A stretch of DNA of 5,622 bases, taken from NCBI GenBank assembly GCA_002391465.1, contig DGFC01000006.1, positions 5,178 through 10,799 on the forward strand, written 5' to 3'. The notes beneath the pieces were generated by a model. It did no database searches and was not told where the DNA came from. It saw nothing but the letters and a program-made list of their open reading frames with translations. Both the position numbers and the translations under genes were made by a program. Every line of letters begins with the position of its first letter. The first letter of the stretch is position 1. Source of the DNA: Firmicutes bacterium UBA3910. Its GTDB lineage: Bacteria > Bacillota > Limnochordia > Darwinibacteriales > Darwinibacteriaceae. Below are positions 5,306 to 5,622 of this stretch, piece after piece.

Positions 5306-5622
5306 ATGCAGCGGAGCATGTTGGAGATAAAAAACCTTAAGAAATATTTTCCCGTGAAGGGTTCGGGATTTCTTAGGCCCCGGGCCTTAGTTAAGGCGGT
5401 GGACGGCGTTAGTTTTACGCTGGATAAGGGAGAGACCCTTGGACTTGTCGGGGAGTCGGGCTGCGGAAAATCCACCGTGGGAAGGCTGATACTGGGACTT
5501 ATACGGCCCACCGAAGGGGAAATATATTTCCAGGGCAGAAACATTCCCGGCATGGACAGGGAAGAAATACGCCGGATGAGACGGGATATACAGCTGGTAT
5601 TCCAGGACCCGTACGGTTCCCT
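5306..5622 (+). CDS. dppF: Dipeptide/oligopeptide-type ABC importer ATP-binding subunit, DppF/OppF family (3'-truncated)
   Basis: The frame runs open to the window end, giving 105 complete codons of a protein usually around 320 residues. It begins MQRSMLEIKNLKKYFPVK, the typical OppF/DppF N-terminus, with the insert GSGFLRPRALVKAVDGVSF that distinguishes F-type from D-type subunits. Walker A is GESGCGKST (49–57) and the Q-loop Gln100 is in VFQDPYGS, the F-type form (the D-type has FQEPMTSLNP). The signature, Walker B and C-terminal cysteines lie beyond the window. GGGGGAG at 5294–5300 precedes the ATG by five bases; a second in-frame ATG at 5318 is a weaker alternative. It is the expected heterodimer partner of DppD and follows it after 48 bases. 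Six of its seven isoleucines here are ATA, unlike the genes upstream of dppD. Confidence 0.93.
   Translation, partial: MQRSMLEIKNLKKYFPVKGSGFLRPRALVKAVDGVSFTLDKGETLGLVGESGCGKSTVGRLILGLIRPTEGEIYFQGRNIPGMDREEIRRMRRDIQLVFQDPYGS

Noticed and set aside
1..5622. CRISPR array, tRNA, toxin–antitoxin or defence genes
   Set aside because: No regularly spaced repeats, no cloverleaf-like segments in the short gaps, and every sizeable forward frame is accounted for by the genes listed.

Overview
The window is a gene-dense, all-forward-strand stretch of a bacterial chromosome. The families, the strong AGGAGG-type ribosome binding sites, the TTG and GTG starts, the moderate base composition (about half G+C by eye) and the order polA–mutM–coaE–lytic transglycosylase together suggest a Clostridia-class Firmicute. 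This is an inference, and I cannot name the genus.

Layout: (1) 1–102, the last 33 codons of DNA polymerase I (polA). (2) 102–2449, four tightly packed genes: mutM (8-oxoguanine DNA glycosylase), coaE (dephospho-CoA kinase), mgsA (methylglyoxal synthase) and a membrane-anchored SLT-type lytic transglycosylase. Stops and starts overlap by 1, 4 and 29 bases, with a 5-base gap before the transglycosylase. (3) 2454–4143, a nicotinate phosphoribosyltransferase and, 13 bases later, a predicted helix-turn-helix protein with a UTRA-like C-terminal region. (4) 4144–4282, the only sizeable intergenic gap (139 bases). It holds a short imperfect inverted repeat and a possible 15-codon open frame, but no convincing promoter or terminator. 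(5) 4283–5622, two ATP-binding subunits of a dipeptide/oligopeptide/nickel-type ABC importer, dppD/oppD (complete) and dppF/oppF (cut by the window end). They are separated by a 48-base gap carrying a hairpin around a GGAACCGTCCC core that looks like a dispersed REP-type repeat.

The genes from polA through the HTH protein look like one transcription unit built on translational coupling: DNA repair and replication (polA, mutM), cofactor synthesis (coaE for CoA, nicotinate PRTase for NAD), a glycolytic bypass (mgsA) and cell-wall turnover (transglycosylase). The importer genes look like a separate unit. They use the ATA isoleucine codon much more often than the upstream genes, and their permease and binding-protein partners must lie outside the window.

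No CRISPR array, tRNA, rRNA, insertion sequence or defence system is visible. The least explained items are the HTH/UTRA-like protein beside the NAD salvage gene and the two short structured intergenic elements.
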